Shown: positions 8,195-17,950, numbered from the stretch's first letter. The stretch: DNA of 64,000 nucleotides from Fusobacterium mortiferum ATCC 9817 (GCF_000158195.2 NZ_GL987988.1:329371-393370); one strand, 5' to 3'. The notes: generated from the letters alone by a model not told the origin. Made by a program: numbers and translations.

Positions 8195-9115
8195 TTAAAA
8201 TATAGTAAGATTTAATTTCTTAGATAAATCTTCTAAAAGAGCAACACCAGCAATAGGATTTCCTTTTTCATCTAGAGATGGACCATAGACACCAATAGCC
8301 ATCTTACCAGGGACAACAGATAGTATTCCACCACCTACACCACTTTTAGATGGGATACCAACTCTTATAGCAAACTCTCCAGAACTATCATACATTCCAC
8401 AAGTAACCATTAATGTTTTTATAATAGTGGCTACTCTTGGTGGGATAATTGTTTCTCCAGTAGAAATTTTTCCATTATTAACTAGAAACAGTGCTATTTT
8501 TGAAAGAGTTTCAGCAGTCACCTCAATAGAACATTGTTTGAAATAAACTGTAAGAGCATCTTCTACATTTCCATCAATTATGCCCTCACTTTTCAAAAAA
8601 TACCCCATAGCTCTATTTCTATTTCCTGTTTCTGCTTCTCCACAATAGATTTTATAATTTACATCAAGAGTACTGTCTTCAGAGATTAATTTAAAAAAGT
8701 CCAAAAGACGTTCGAATTTCTCTCTAGCATCTTTTCCTTTTATCATAGAGGAAACAGCAATCGCTCCAGCATTAATCATAGGATTATAGGGCTTTCTTCC
8801 ACGAGAAGTTTCAAGTTTTACTATTGAGTTAAATGGATCGCCAGTAGGTTCCATACCTACTTTAGAGAATACATATTCCTCGCCATTGTCTAGAATTGCT
8901 AGCATAAGAGTTACTATTTTAGATATACTTTGTATAGTGAATTTTGTATTCCAATCTCCAGCATGAAATTTATTTCCAGTGATATCAGTTATAAAAATTC
9001 CTAGAGCATCTTTTTGGGCTTTATCTAGTTCTGGAATATAGTTAGCAACATTCCCATATTGACTAATAGGTCTATTTTTTATAACTAATTCATCTAATAC
9101 TTCATTTAATTTCAT
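8195..9115 (-). CDS. glsA: Glutaminase
   Basis: A 306-residue serine-dependent glutaminase, converting L-glutamine to glutamate and ammonia in the cytoplasm. The beta-lactamase-like catalytic motif S-x-x-K is at Ser63-Lys66 (QSISK). The conserved substrate-pocket segments GMEPTGDPFNS, YNPMINAGAI, and SGVGGGIL near the C terminus are all present. Length matches the family (about 308). It stands alone, GAGGTG precedes the ATG. In gut anaerobes this enzyme can contribute to ammonia release and acid resistance. Confidence 0.95.
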   Translation of the reverse strand: MKLNEVLDELVIKNRPISQYGNVANYIPELDKAQKDALGIFITDITGNKFHAGDWNTKFTIQSISKIVTLMLAILDNGEEYVFSKVGMEPTGDPFNSIVKLETSRGRKPYNPMINAGAIAVSSMIKGKDAREKFERLLDFFKLISEDSTLDVNYKIYCGEAETGNRNRAMGYFLKSEGIIDGNVEDALTVYFKQCSIEVTAETLSKIALFLVNNGKISTGETIIPPRVATIIKTLMVTCGMYDSSGEFAIRVGIPSKSGVGGGILSVVPGKMAIGVYGPSLDEKGNPIAGVALLEDLSKKLNLTIF

Positions 9116-9237
9116 TTTTTCACCTCTTCATATTTATAAGATAATTATATCAAAAAAATAAAATTATTTAAACTTTTTAAAGAAAAACTACGTCAAAAAA
9201 ACATAGTAATTAATTCATAAAATTCTTTCCCCAAGAA

Positions 9238-9277
9238 AAAAGAGGAGTTTGTATATTCGGTGCAAACTCCTCTTTTT
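9238..9277 (-). terminator. Terminator of the glyoxalase-family gene
   Basis: AAAGAGGAGTTTG pairs with CAAACTCCTCTTT around an 11-base loop, with a T run following on the minus strand. Confidence 0.75.
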
Positions 9278-9284
9278 ATCAAAA

Positions 9285-9653
9285 TTATTTTTTAGCAGGA
9301 ACTATCTCTATCCAATATCCATCTGGGTCTCCTATAAAATAGATTCCCATAGCTGGATTTTCGTATATAATAACTCCCATCTCTTTATGTTTTTTGTAAG
9401 CTTCTTCATAATTTTCAGTAGTAAGGGCTAAGTGGAACTCTTCATCTCCTAGATCATATTTTTCCTCTCTATCTCTAAGCCAAGTAAGTTCAAGAGAAAA
9501 ATGTCCCTCTCCATCCCCAAGATAAATTAATTTATAGCTCCCATCTTCAGCTTCCTTTCTTCTTACTTCTTTTAATCCTAAAGCTTCCTCATAAAATTTT
9601 AAGCTTTTTTCTAAATCTAATACATTAAAGTTGAAATGGTTAAATTTAAACAT
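9285..9653 (-). CDS. Glyoxalase/VOC-family protein, lactoylglutathione lyase-like
   Basis: A 122-residue vicinal-oxygen-chelate protein with two beta-alpha-beta-beta-beta modules. It has His in FNHFNFNVLDLEKSLKFYEEALG, a Glu in HFSLELTW, a His in EFHLAL, and a Glu in GYWIEIVPAKK, matching the four metal ligands of Ni/Co-type glyoxalase I. The expected reaction is isomerisation of a methylglyoxal-thiol adduct. It is single-gene, with AAGGAGG before the ATG, divergent from the hydrolase at 9766. Confidence 0.88.
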   Translation of the reverse strand: MFKFNHFNFNVLDLEKSLKFYEEALGLKEVRRKEAEDGSYKLIYLGDGEGHFSLELTWLRDREEKYDLGDEEFHLALTTENYEEAYKKHKEMGVIIYENPAMGIYFIGDPDGYWIEIVPAKK

Positions 9654-9765
9654 ATTAATCCTCCTTAAAAAGTTGATAGATAAATTATATCAAAGCAGAA
9701 TAAAAGTTGTCAAAAATAATATTAACAGCTATAATATAGAGAATAGTTGTATTTAGGAGGTAGAG

Positions 9766-10461
9766 ATGAAGATTTTTTATATTTATCACAGTGGATTTGC
9801 AGTAGAAACAGAAAATTATAAGTTAGTGTTTGATTATTATATGGAACCTAAAAGAAATAGTGGAAATTTTAGAATAGATGATTTTATAAAAAATGATAAA
9901 AAATTATTAGTATTTTCATCTCATGGACATGGGGATCACTTTAATAGTGAGATATTAAAGTGGAAAGAAAAAAATTCAAAGGTAGAATATGTTTTAAGTG
10001 ATGATATTAAAGCAGAAGTAAAAAAATATTTTGTAAAAGAGGGAGATACTCTAAGCATAGATGGATTAGAGATAAAAGTTTTTGGATCAAGTGATTTAGG
10101 GGTATCCTATTTTGTAAAATGTGATGGAAAGAGATTCTTTCACTCAGGAGATTTAAATTGGTGGGCTTGGCCAGATGATACACCAAAAGAAGAAGAGGAT
10201 ATGAGAGATCTTTATATGAGTAAAATGAAAAAAATAGTAGAGAATATAGAAAAAGTAGATTATCTATTTTATCCAGTTGACCCAAGATTAGAGGAAAATA
10301 GCTTCTTAGGTGTGGAAGATTTTATAAAAAGAGTTGAAGTAAAAAATATAATTCCAATGCATATGTGGGATAAGTATAAAATAGCTGAAGAGTTGGAAAA
10401 AAGAGTTAATATAAATGTTATAAGAATTGTAAAAAATTGTGAGAAAATATTTGAGATATAG
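9766..10461 (+). CDS. Metallo-beta-lactamase-fold hydrolase
   Basis: A 231-residue MBL-fold protein. The metal-binding motif H-x-H-x-D-H is visible as SSHGHGDHF near residues 51-59, and further ligands are the His in FFHSGDLNWW and the His in NIIPMHMW. The lack of the large insert and the start FYIYHSGFAVETENYKLVFD place it in the UlaG-like branch. It ends 13 nt before a GNAT gene, suggesting cotranscription. Substrate unknown. Confidence 0.85.
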   Translation: MKIFYIYHSGFAVETENYKLVFDYYMEPKRNSGNFRIDDFIKNDKKLLVFSSHGHGDHFNSEILKWKEKNSKVEYVLSDDIKAEVKKYFVKEGDTLSIDGLEIKVFGSSDLGVSYFVKCDGKRFFHSGDLNWWAWPDDTPKEEEDMRDLYMSKMKKIVENIEKVDYLFYPVDPRLEENSFLGVEDFIKRVEVKNIIPMHMWDKYKIAEELEKRVNINVIRIVKNCEKIFEI

Positions 10462-10474
10462 GGGGAGAATTTTT

Positions 10475-10969
10475 ATGTTAACAATAAGATTTGCAAAAAA
10501 AGAGGATGTAGAGAGAATAGCTGATATAGAATTAGAATGTTTTCCAGTAGCAGAAGCAGCTGATAGAGAGACATTAAAAATAAGATTTGAAGCTTTCAGT
10601 GAAAATTTCTTAGTAGCAGAAAAAGATGGAAAAGTAGTAGGATTTATAAATGGTTGTACAACTAATACTCCAGAACTTCCAGACGAGCTGTATCATAATA
10701 CAAAACTACATAAACCTAATGGAGATTATCAGACAGTTTTTGGACTAGATGTAGTACCTGAATATAGAAAACAGGGAATAGCTGAAGAATTGTTGAAAAA
10801 ATTAATAGGATTGAGTATAGAAAGGGGTAAGAAAGGAGTAGTTCTTACTTGTAAAGACCATTTAGTACATTATTATTCTAAATTTGGGTTTAAACATCTA
10901 GGAATATCAGCATCTTCACATGGAGGAGCAAAGTGGAATGATATGTATTTAGAGCTAAAGAATAAATAA
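10475..10969 (+). CDS. GNAT-family N-acetyltransferase
   Basis: A 164-residue acetyl-CoA-dependent acetyltransferase. The acetyl-CoA loop is VVPEYRKQGIAEELL (the R/Q-x-x-G-x-A motif) and the C-terminal strand-helix YYSKFGFKHLGI is typical. The GGCTTNTPELPDE region and the overall plan resemble the serotonin N-acetyltransferase-like branch seen in anaerobes. The start ATG at 10475 follows GGGGGAG; an earlier in-frame ATG inside the upstream gene lacks a ribosome site. Substrate unknown. Confidence 0.85.
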   Translation: MLTIRFAKKEDVERIADIELECFPVAEAADRETLKIRFEAFSENFLVAEKDGKVVGFINGCTTNTPELPDELYHNTKLHKPNGDYQTVFGLDVVPEYRKQGIAEELLKKLIGLSIERGKKGVVLTCKDHLVHYYSKFGFKHLGISASSHGGAKWNDMYLELKNK

Positions 10970-11045
10970 AATATTGATAAAATTCGTATTTTTTGATATA
11001 ATATACTCTGAATAAAAATTAAGGATAGTAAGGGTAGAGAAGATT

Positions 11046-13787
11046 ATGAGCTTAGAAAAGAGAGATGATATACTAGAAAAAATATACTTTATGTTAAAAA
11101 TAGATGAGAGAGGAGCCTATGTTACTCCAGTAGATTCTAATGAAGAGATGTTGGAAAATATTGAGGTAGATGAAGAGGCAGAAGATACTACTAGTCAGAT
11201 TTTAACATATATAAAGGGAATAAAAGAGGATAGTTTTTTTATAGATTGGGAAAATGAATATGAAGAAGCATATCTAAATGAACACCCAGATTTGATAGAA
11301 TATCTGATAGATAATCCTAAACTTGTAAATGAAAAAATGGAGCCACTTAAGTGGGTAAAAAGAGAGAACACACTAGCTCTTATAATTAAAGAAAAGGAAA
11401 ATAGTGCTACATCTTTAAATACAGAGCTTTTATTAAATGGTTCTATAAATGATTTTATAATTATAAATGAGGATTTAATTTTAGCTGATAATACTTTTTA
11501 TATTATAGATATGGAGAGTAATGATTTCCATACCTTAAAAGAATTAGTTGGAACTATTGATGAATCAGGATTAGAAAATTTTTTAACTCTTACTATAAAA
11601 TATTTTAAAAATATTGAGATAGAGTATAAGGATTATAAGGTTGTAATAGGAGAAAAGTGCACTCCTAATCCACAATTAGTAATAGAGAAAATATCCTATG
11701 ATAATAGTTTGTATCTTCAAGTTACTTTAATGGTATCAGGTATGCATTATGATTTTTTAAAGGGACATGAGATAGAAAAAGTAGCTATTGTTAATAATAT
11801 GGAGAAAAAAATATCTATTTGTGAAGTGGATATAAGTAGGATATCTGAGGCAGTAGAGGATATTGTAAAGATTTTAGCAAAAAATCAGAAAAATTTAAAG
11901 GTAAGAGCAAGTTATTATTTAGATGAAAGTAATCTAATTATTATGCAGGAAAAATTAGCTAAAGAGTTTATTATGCAGGACTTACTACAGTTAGCTTCTA
12001 AGTATAGAGTTGTAGGAACTGATAAACTTAGAAAGTATAATATAAAAGCAGTAAAACCAAAGGTTATAGGAAAATTTAGCCACTCTATAGATTTCTTAGA
12101 AGGAGAGATAGAGTTAGAGATAGAGGGAGAAAAGTTTTCTATACTAGATGTTCTTTCATCATATAAAAAAGATTCTTATATAATGTTAAGTGATGGAACA
12201 AGTGCTCTAATCAATAAGAAATATATTGAGAAATTAGAGAGACTTTTCAAAGATAGTGATAAGAAAAAAGTAAAACTTTCTTTCTTTGATTTACCTCTTG
12301 TAGAGGAATTGATAGAGGATAAGATTTTCTCTGAAGAGATGAATAGAACAAGAGATTTCTTTAAGGGAATAAATAATATAAAAAATTATGATATAGAACC
12401 TCCAAAGGTAAAAGCCCAACTTAGAGAGTATCAAGAGTATGGATATAAGTGGTTGTCATACCTAATGGATAATAATTTAGGAGGTTGCCTAGCAGATGAT
12501 ATGGGACTTGGAAAAACTCTACAAGCTATCTCTGTATTGACAAGATTACACCAAGTAAAAGGGAGAAAAAGCTTAGTAGTTATGCCAAAATCTCTTATCT
12601 ACAACTGGGATGGTGAGATAAAAAGATTCAGTCCTAAATTAAAGGTTGGAATATACTATGGAAACTTTAGAAATAGAGATATTATAAAGAAAAATAGTAT
12701 AATACTTACAACCTATGGAACTATTAGAAATGATATTGAGATTATAAGGGATTATGACTTTGATGCTGTAATATTAGATGAATCTCAAAATATAAAAAAT
12801 GTAAATGCACAAACAACAAAGGCTATTATGTTACTTAATGCTAAACATAGAATAGCTCTAAGTGGAACACCTATAGAGAATAACCTAAGTGAATTGTATT
12901 CATTATTTAGATTTTTAAATCCATCAATGTTTGGAACAATGGAAGAGTTCAATAACTATTATGCTATTCCAATTCAAAGAGAAAATGACCAAGAGGCAAT
13001 AGAGGAGCTTAAGAAAAAGGTATATCCATTTATCTTAAGAAGAATAAAAAAAGAGGTTCTGAAAGATTTACCTGATAAGATAGAGAAAACTATGTATATT
13101 GAGATGAATCCAGAGCAGAAAAAACTTTATGAAGAGAGAAGAAACTACTATTACAATATGGTACACTCTCAAATAAAAGAGAATGGATTAGGAAAGACAC
13201 AATTTTTTATATTACAAGCTTTAAATGAGTTAAGACAGATAACAAGTTGTCCAGAATCAAAAAGTGTTGGAGTAACTTCTAGTAAGAGAGAGGTACTTAT
13301 CAATAACATATTAGATGCAGTGGAGAATGGACACAAAGTATTAGTATTTACAAACTATATTAACTCTATAAAAAATATCTGTGATGACTTAGAAAAATAT
13401 GGAATAAAATATCTTTCTATGAGTGGAGCCACTAAGGATAGACAGCTATTAGTAGATAAATTCCAAAAAGATAATAAATATAAAGTTTTTGTAATGACTC
13501 TTAAAACAGGAGGAGTAGGATTAAACCTTACTGCTGCTGATACAATATTTATCTATGACCCTTGGTGGAATAAGACAGTTGAAAATCAAGCAATAGATAG
13601 AGCTTATAGATTGGGACAAGATAGAACAGTATTTTCATATAAACTGATACTAAAAGATACTATTGAAGAGAAGATACTTCAATTACAAGAATCAAAAATA
13701 AAACTTCTAGATAGTTTAATATCTGAAGATAGTTCTAGTTTAAAAACACTTACTGAGAAGGATATTGAATTTATTTTAGGAGAATAA
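11046..13787 (+). CDS. SNF2-family DEAD-like helicase / ATPase
   Basis: A 913-residue Swi2/Snf2 ATPase. The first 440 residues are a family-specific N-terminal region with acidic stretches and no zinc-binding SWIM motif. The ATPase core has Walker A GLGKT (487-491), motif II DESQ (578-581, replacing DEAH), motif III LSGTPIENNLSEL, and motif VI QAIDRAYRLGQ (848-858). Such bacterial proteins translocate on double-stranded DNA and are linked to transcription recycling or repair (RapA-type). It is followed after 18 nt by a 586-residue gene, indicating a two-gene operon. Confidence 0.93.
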   Translation: MSLEKRDDILEKIYFMLKIDERGAYVTPVDSNEEMLENIEVDEEAEDTTSQILTYIKGIKEDSFFIDWENEYEEAYLNEHPDLIEYLIDNPKLVNEKMEPLKWVKRENTLALIIKEKENSATSLNTELLLNGSINDFIIINEDLILADNTFYIIDMESNDFHTLKELVGTIDESGLENFLTLTIKYFKNIEIEYKDYKVVIGEKCTPNPQLVIEKISYDNSLYLQVTLMVSGMHYDFLKGHEIEKVAIVNNMEKKISICEVDISRISEAVEDIVKILAKNQKNLKVRASYYLDESNLIIMQEKLAKEFIMQDLLQLASKYRVVGTDKLRKYNIKAVKPKVIGKFSHSIDFLEGEIELEIEGEKFSILDVLSSYKKDSYIMLSDGTSALINKKYIEKLERLFKDSDKKKVKLSFFDLPLVEELIEDKIFSEEMNRTRDFFKGINNIKNYDIEPPKVKAQLREYQEYGYKWLSYLMDNNLGGCLADDMGLGKTLQAISVLTRLHQVKGRKSLVVMPKSLIYNWDGEIKRFSPKLKVGIYYGNFRNRDIIKKNSIILTTYGTIRNDIEIIRDYDFDAVILDESQNIKNVNAQTTKAIMLLNAKHRIALSGTPIENNLSELYSLFRFLNPSMFGTMEEFNNYYAIPIQRENDQEAIEELKKKVYPFILRRIKKEVLKDLPDKIEKTMYIEMNPEQKKLYEERRNYYYNMVHSQIKENGLGKTQFFILQALNELRQITSCPESKSVGVTSSKREVLINNILDAVENGHKVLVFTNYINSIKNICDDLEKYGIKYLSMSGATKDRQLLVDKFQKDNKYKVFVMTLKTGGVGLNLTAADTIFIYDPWWNKTVENQAIDRAYRLGQDRTVFSYKLILKDTIEEKILQLQESKIKLLDSLISEDSSSLKTLTEKDIEFILGE

Positions 13788-13805
13788 AAAAGTTTAGGAG
13801 AAGAG

Positions 13806-15566
13806 ATGGCAATAAGTAAAGATAGATTTAGAGAGGCAGTAAATGAGTTTTACTCTAAGGAAGTTTTATTTAAACTTTATACTAAATATTTTTTAGACTG
13901 GATAGCTGAAGGGTATATAGGGAGTAACCTAGGACTTTTTGAAATCTCTTTAATTAGTGAAAATAGTAATAAACAGACTTTTTTAGATTTGTTAGAGCAA
14001 TTTTATTCTAAAGAAGAGATATTCTGTACAATTTTTGAAAAACTAGATAAAGATGTAAGAGAGGTTTTTGAAGAGGTTGCTTGGAACGGAAAATTTTTTA
14101 TTACTAATAGAGAAAGATTTTTAAAATTAGAAAATAATTACGATATCAATAAGGACTTAAAAGAGGAGTTTTTATTCTTTAAAGCTGATAAGGATATAAA
14201 AAAGGGAGAGTATCTTTACCTAGATTATGATATTCTTAGAGTAATAAGAAAATATATGAAAAAGCCAGAGGAATATAATATTATTCCACAGAAAAAAATA
14301 AAAGCAAACCTTGTAAATAATAATGAGAAAGAGTTAATAGAAAACTTTAAGATGTATTTTGAGTTTTATTCTCAAGGGGGAGTAAAATTATCAAGTAGTG
14401 CTAAGATATTGAAAGAATCAAAACTTAATATGAAAAAATATTGTAATATAACTGAATATTATGAAGATTCTAAAGATTTAGATTATCTAAAAACTGAAAC
14501 AATAGCACTTTTCTTTTTCTTAGTAAAAGATAGATATATTGATGAAAATTATTTTAAAGTTTCAAATATAAAAAATATAGTTGGAGATTTTATAAGTGGA
14601 GAGCTTATCAAAGAGGAAAATTATCACTATACTTCTCTTTACTTAAACTATCTAAAGGGAGTAAAGAATATTTGGAAATCTAAAGAGGAGATAAAAAGAG
14701 GATTTGCAACTATTAAAAAGATAATAGACGAGTTACCAGATGATAAGCCTGTAAGTGTAGATAATATTATAAAAGCAATATTATATAGAGATGAGTTTAT
14801 TGAAATAATAGATGTAAAAGATGCCTACGATTATATTTATATAAATGAGGCTAACTATGAGAGAACAAAAATTTTAAACTATGAAAAGTATCAAATGTAT
14901 GTTGTGATACCATTTATAAAATCTGTACTATTCCTATTAGGAGTATTAGGAGTATTTGAAATCTATTATGATTACCCATCAATTAATAACTCTCTATATC
15001 TAAAAAATGGATATCTAAGTAAATATGATGGAATTAAATATATTAAATTTACAGAATTAGGAAGATATTGCTTCGATAGAATAGATGAGTATGACTTTAA
15101 AAATGCAAAAGAAGATGGAGAGGTAATCCTAGATGAAGATAGACTTATAGCTACTCTTATGGGAGATGCTCCAGTTAAGACAATGTTTTTAGAGAGAGTA
15201 TCTCAAAGAATAGCTACAAATAAATATAAGTTTACTAGAGAAAATTTCTTAAGAGGAATCAGTAGTTCTAAAGAGATAGAGGAAAGAATAAATGAATTTT
15301 ATACAAAAATAACTTCTGAACCTAACCAACTTTGGAGAGAGTTTTTTGAAGATATTTTAGAAAAAAGTAGTGTTATAAAAGCTGAAAGTCAATTTGTAGT
15401 TTTAAAACTAAAAAATGATAAAGAACTTATAAAAACTATTACTAAAGATGAAAGATTTAAACCTCTTATGTTAAAAGGGGAAGATTTCCACTTATTGATT
15501 AAAAGTGAAAATGTAAGTGAAGTAATTAGTTTATTTAAAGAGCATGGTTATTATGTAAATTTCTAA
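13806..15566 (+). CDS. Unrecognised protein coupled to the SNF2 helicase
   Basis: No family is recognised with confidence. The 586-residue product is soluble, charged, with no signal peptide. Residues 60-90 (IFCTIFEKLDKDVREVFEEV, then AWNGKF) look like a winged-helix element, and the C-terminal third (YKFTRENFLRGISSSKEIEE, ending DFHLLIKSENVSEVISLFKE HGYY) resembles the helicase-associated XPB-N-like domain that bacterial SNF2 or XPB helicases carry as a separate subunit. This likeness is inferred by eye. The 18-nt spacing to the helicase and shared orientation suggest that it is a partner subunit. AGGAG precedes the ATG. Confidence 0.7.
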   Translation: MAISKDRFREAVNEFYSKEVLFKLYTKYFLDWIAEGYIGSNLGLFEISLISENSNKQTFLDLLEQFYSKEEIFCTIFEKLDKDVREVFEEVAWNGKFFITNRERFLKLENNYDINKDLKEEFLFFKADKDIKKGEYLYLDYDILRVIRKYMKKPEEYNIIPQKKIKANLVNNNEKELIENFKMYFEFYSQGGVKLSSSAKILKESKLNMKKYCNITEYYEDSKDLDYLKTETIALFFFLVKDRYIDENYFKVSNIKNIVGDFISGELIKEENYHYTSLYLNYLKGVKNIWKSKEEIKRGFATIKKIIDELPDDKPVSVDNIIKAILYRDEFIEIIDVKDAYDYIYINEANYERTKILNYEKYQMYVVIPFIKSVLFLLGVLGVFEIYYDYPSINNSLYLKNGYLSKYDGIKYIKFTELGRYCFDRIDEYDFKNAKEDGEVILDEDRLIATLMGDAPVKTMFLERVSQRIATNKYKFTRENFLRGISSSKEIEERINEFYTKITSEPNQLWREFFEDILEKSSVIKAESQFVVLKLKNDKELIKTITKDERFKPLMLKGEDFHLLIKSENVSEVISLFKEHGYYVNF

Positions 15567-15606
15567 TATTTTATATTTAGATTTTAGTTTTATAAAAATT
15601 ATAAAA

Positions 15607-15757
15607 TTCAAGAATAAAGAAGATTGAGAAGAATAAATAGAGCAAGTCAGCAAAAGCGAACGCTAAAAAACACAATTGTTTGAGTGAAGCGAGTTTTGTG
15701 TTTTTAGTGAGCTGAGCCATACTTGCTCTTTATTTTTTGAACGAGAGTTATTCTTAA
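15607..15757 (+). repeat. Palindromic interspersed repeat, copy A
   Basis: About 151 bp between convergent genes. It matches copy B (58782-58933, opposite strand) at roughly nine of ten bases. Ends are inverted (AAGAATAA and TTATTCTT). Inside are an outer stem AGAGCAAGT (15639-15647) with ACTTGCTCT (15721-15729) and an inner stem CTAAAAAACACAA with TTGTGTTTTTAG around a loop containing TGAGTGAAGCGAG. Its size, terminal symmetry and intergenic location fit a non-autonomous MITE-like element or structured-RNA repeat. It may also act as a terminator for both flanking genes. Confidence 0.8.
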
Positions 15758-15763
15758 ATTATT

Positions 15764-16885
15764 TTATTTAATTCCCATATGAGCAGCAATAACTACTTTT
15801 TGAACTTCTGAAGTTCCTTCATAGATTTCAGTAACTTTAGCATCTCTCATCATTCTTTCCACTGGGAATTTTTTAGAATATCCATTTCCCCCAAATAATT
15901 GAACTGCCTTAGTTGTAACTTCCATAGCTATTTCTGAAGCAAATAATTTTGCCATAGATGCCATATATCCATAATCCTCTCCTAAATCTTTCATATTAGC
16001 AGCTCTATAAGTCATAAGTCTAGCAGCATCTATTTTTGTTTGTAAATCAGCTATGACAAATTGAGTATTTTGGTGGTGTGATATAGGTTTGCCAAGTTGC
16101 ATTCTATTTTTTACATAATCTATTGCAGCATCTAAAGCTCCTTGTGCAAGTCCTACAGCTTGAGCTGCTACACCTATTCTTCCACCATTAAGTGTAGACA
16201 TAGCTATTTTTAATCCTTCACCTAAGTTTCCAAGTAAATTTTCTTCTGGAATAGTACAGTTATCGAAGAAAAGCTCAGCAGTAGAAGAACCTCTTACTCC
16301 CATTTTATCCTCTGCTTCACCTACAGAAAATCCTTTTGTTCCTCTCTCTACAATAAAAGCTGAAAGAGTTCCATTTTCTAAATCTGTTTTAGCAAATACA
16401 ACAAAGATATCAGCTTCATGTGAGTTAGTAATTAAAACTTTTTTACCATTTAATACATATTTATTTTCATTTTTTATTGCAGTTGTTTTAGTTCCAGCTT
16501 CAGCTTCTGTCCAACCAAAAGCTCCTAATTTTTTACCGCTAGCTAATGGAGTTAGATATTTAATTTTTTGCTCCTCAGTACCATAAGTAGCTATTGGCCA
16601 AGAGCATAAAGAAGTGTGTGCTGACATAATAACACCAGTAGAGGCACAAGCTTTTGATAACTCTTCAACAGCTGCTACATAAGTTAAGTTATCCATTTCA
16701 AGTCCACCATATTTTTTCTCAAAAGGTATTCCCATAATACCATTTTCTCCTAATAATTTAATAGTATTAACAGGGAATGATGCTTCTTTATCTATTTTAG
16801 CTGCGATAGGAGCAACCTCTTTCATAGTTATATCTCTCACTTTTGATAAAAATACTTCTTGTTCATTAGAAAATTTGAAATTCAT
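15764..16885 (-). CDS. Short-chain acyl-CoA dehydrogenase
   Basis: A 373-residue FAD-dependent acyl-CoA dehydrogenase. The first signature is GAFGWTEAEAGTKTTA, the catalytic glutamate sits in YEGTSEVQ near the C terminus, and FGGNGYSKKFPVERMMRDAK is the second signature. It resembles butyryl-CoA dehydrogenase, which in fermenters reduces crotonyl-CoA to butyryl-CoA, but no etfBA or crotonase genes are adjacent, and Trp replaces the usual Leu in the GAFGLTE motif. A divergent LysR gene is 125 nt away, suggesting local control. The 3' end abuts repeat copy A. Confidence 0.92.
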   Translation of the reverse strand: MNFKFSNEQEVFLSKVRDITMKEVAPIAAKIDKEASFPVNTIKLLGENGIMGIPFEKKYGGLEMDNLTYVAAVEELSKACASTGVIMSAHTSLCSWPIATYGTEEQKIKYLTPLASGKKLGAFGWTEAEAGTKTTAIKNENKYVLNGKKVLITNSHEADIFVVFAKTDLENGTLSAFIVERGTKGFSVGEAEDKMGVRGSSTAELFFDNCTIPEENLLGNLGEGLKIAMSTLNGGRIGVAAQAVGLAQGALDAAIDYVKNRMQLGKPISHHQNTQFVIADLQTKIDAARLMTYRAANMKDLGEDYGYMASMAKLFASEIAMEVTTKAVQLFGGNGYSKKFPVERMMRDAKVTEIYEGTSEVQKVVIAAHMGIK

Positions 16886-17010
16886 AATAGCCTCCTAAAA
16901 ATATTTATTTTATTTCTTATTTATGTCTTGATTTTATCATAAAAAAAGTATAAAATAAAATTATATATTTTTATTAAAATATAATAAAAAATTATAATCA
17001 AGGAGAAAAA

Positions 17011-17901
17011 ATGTTAGACTTTAGAGTAGATACCTTTATAGAATTATGTAGAACTAGAAATTATACTAAAACTGCAGAGAATTTACATATGACACAGCCT
17101 GCAGTGAGTCAGCACATAAAATATTTAGAAGAATTTTATGGATGTAAGCTTTTTAATTACAATAAAAAAGTTTTAACTATAACAGAGCAGGGAGAAGCGC
17201 TATATAAATATCTTTTAACAATGAGTTCAGATGCTAATAAGATAAGAGAGGAGATAAAAAATATAGATATTAGTAAAAAAAATCTTCATTTTGGAGCTAC
17301 TTTTACTATTGGTGAATTTATTATCCCTAAAATTATATCAGAGATTTCTAGCAAATACCCTGAGATCAATATTTCTTTTATTATAAGAGATACTAGTGAA
17401 CTCTTAGAGGAATTAAAAAAAGGAAATATAGATTTTGCATTTATAGAGGGATTTTTTGAAAAAACTGAGTATGAAAATTATCTTTTTTCTAAGGAAAGAT
17501 TTGTAGGAATATGTGCAGCAAATAATCCTATTGCTACTGAAATTACTAAATTTGATGATATTGTAAAAGAGAGAATTATTTTAAGAGAGAATGGTTCAGG
17601 AACAAGGGATATATTTGAAAAAATACTATATGATAATAATTTGTCATTAAATGATTTCAATAAGAAATATGAAATAGAAAATATAAATATAATAAAGGAG
17701 TTGGTAAAAGAAAATAAAGGAATATCTTTTATTTATGAAAGAGCAGTAGAGAAAGAGATTTTAATGAGAAAATTAGCAATTATTAATCTAGAAAATTTTT
17801 TTGAGGAGAGAGAGTTTAATTTTGTATTCTTGAAGAATAGTATTCATGAAGAAGAATATAAAAAATGGTATGAATTTATGAAAAAAAGGTATAGTATATA
17901 G
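17011..17901 (+). CDS. LysR-family transcriptional regulator
   Basis: A 296-residue regulator with an N-terminal HTH (RNYTKTAENLHMTQPAVSQHIKYLE) and a C-terminal effector-binding fold (HFGATFTIGEFIIPKIISEI, later ERIILRENGSGTRDIFEKIL). The latter resembles CysL/CbbR-type domains. It is divergent from the acyl-CoA dehydrogenase and 49 nt ahead of a cation antiporter, either of which could be its target. AAGGAG precedes the ATG. Confidence 0.9.
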   Translation: MLDFRVDTFIELCRTRNYTKTAENLHMTQPAVSQHIKYLEEFYGCKLFNYNKKVLTITEQGEALYKYLLTMSSDANKIREEIKNIDISKKNLHFGATFTIGEFIIPKIISEISSKYPEINISFIIRDTSELLEELKKGNIDFAFIEGFFEKTEYENYLFSKERFVGICAANNPIATEITKFDDIVKERIILRENGSGTRDIFEKILYDNNLSLNDFNKKYEIENINIIKELVKENKGISFIYERAVEKEILMRKLAIINLENFFEEREFNFVFLKNSIHEEEYKKWYEFMKKRYSI

Positions 17902-17950
17902 AAAATAGGTTTGGTTTATTAAAATTTTTAAATATATGGAGGAAAAGATA

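Noticed and set aside
11046-15566. Known anti-phage defence system built on a SNF2 helicase
   Set aside because: No nuclease, methyltransferase, phospholipase or other typical defence partner is adjacent; surrounding genes are housekeeping.
15607-15757. Simple bidirectional terminator between convergent genes
   Set aside because: A second copy lies between two same-direction genes in the opposite orientation, and the element is far larger than a terminator, so a mobile or structured repeat is the better description, although it may also terminate.
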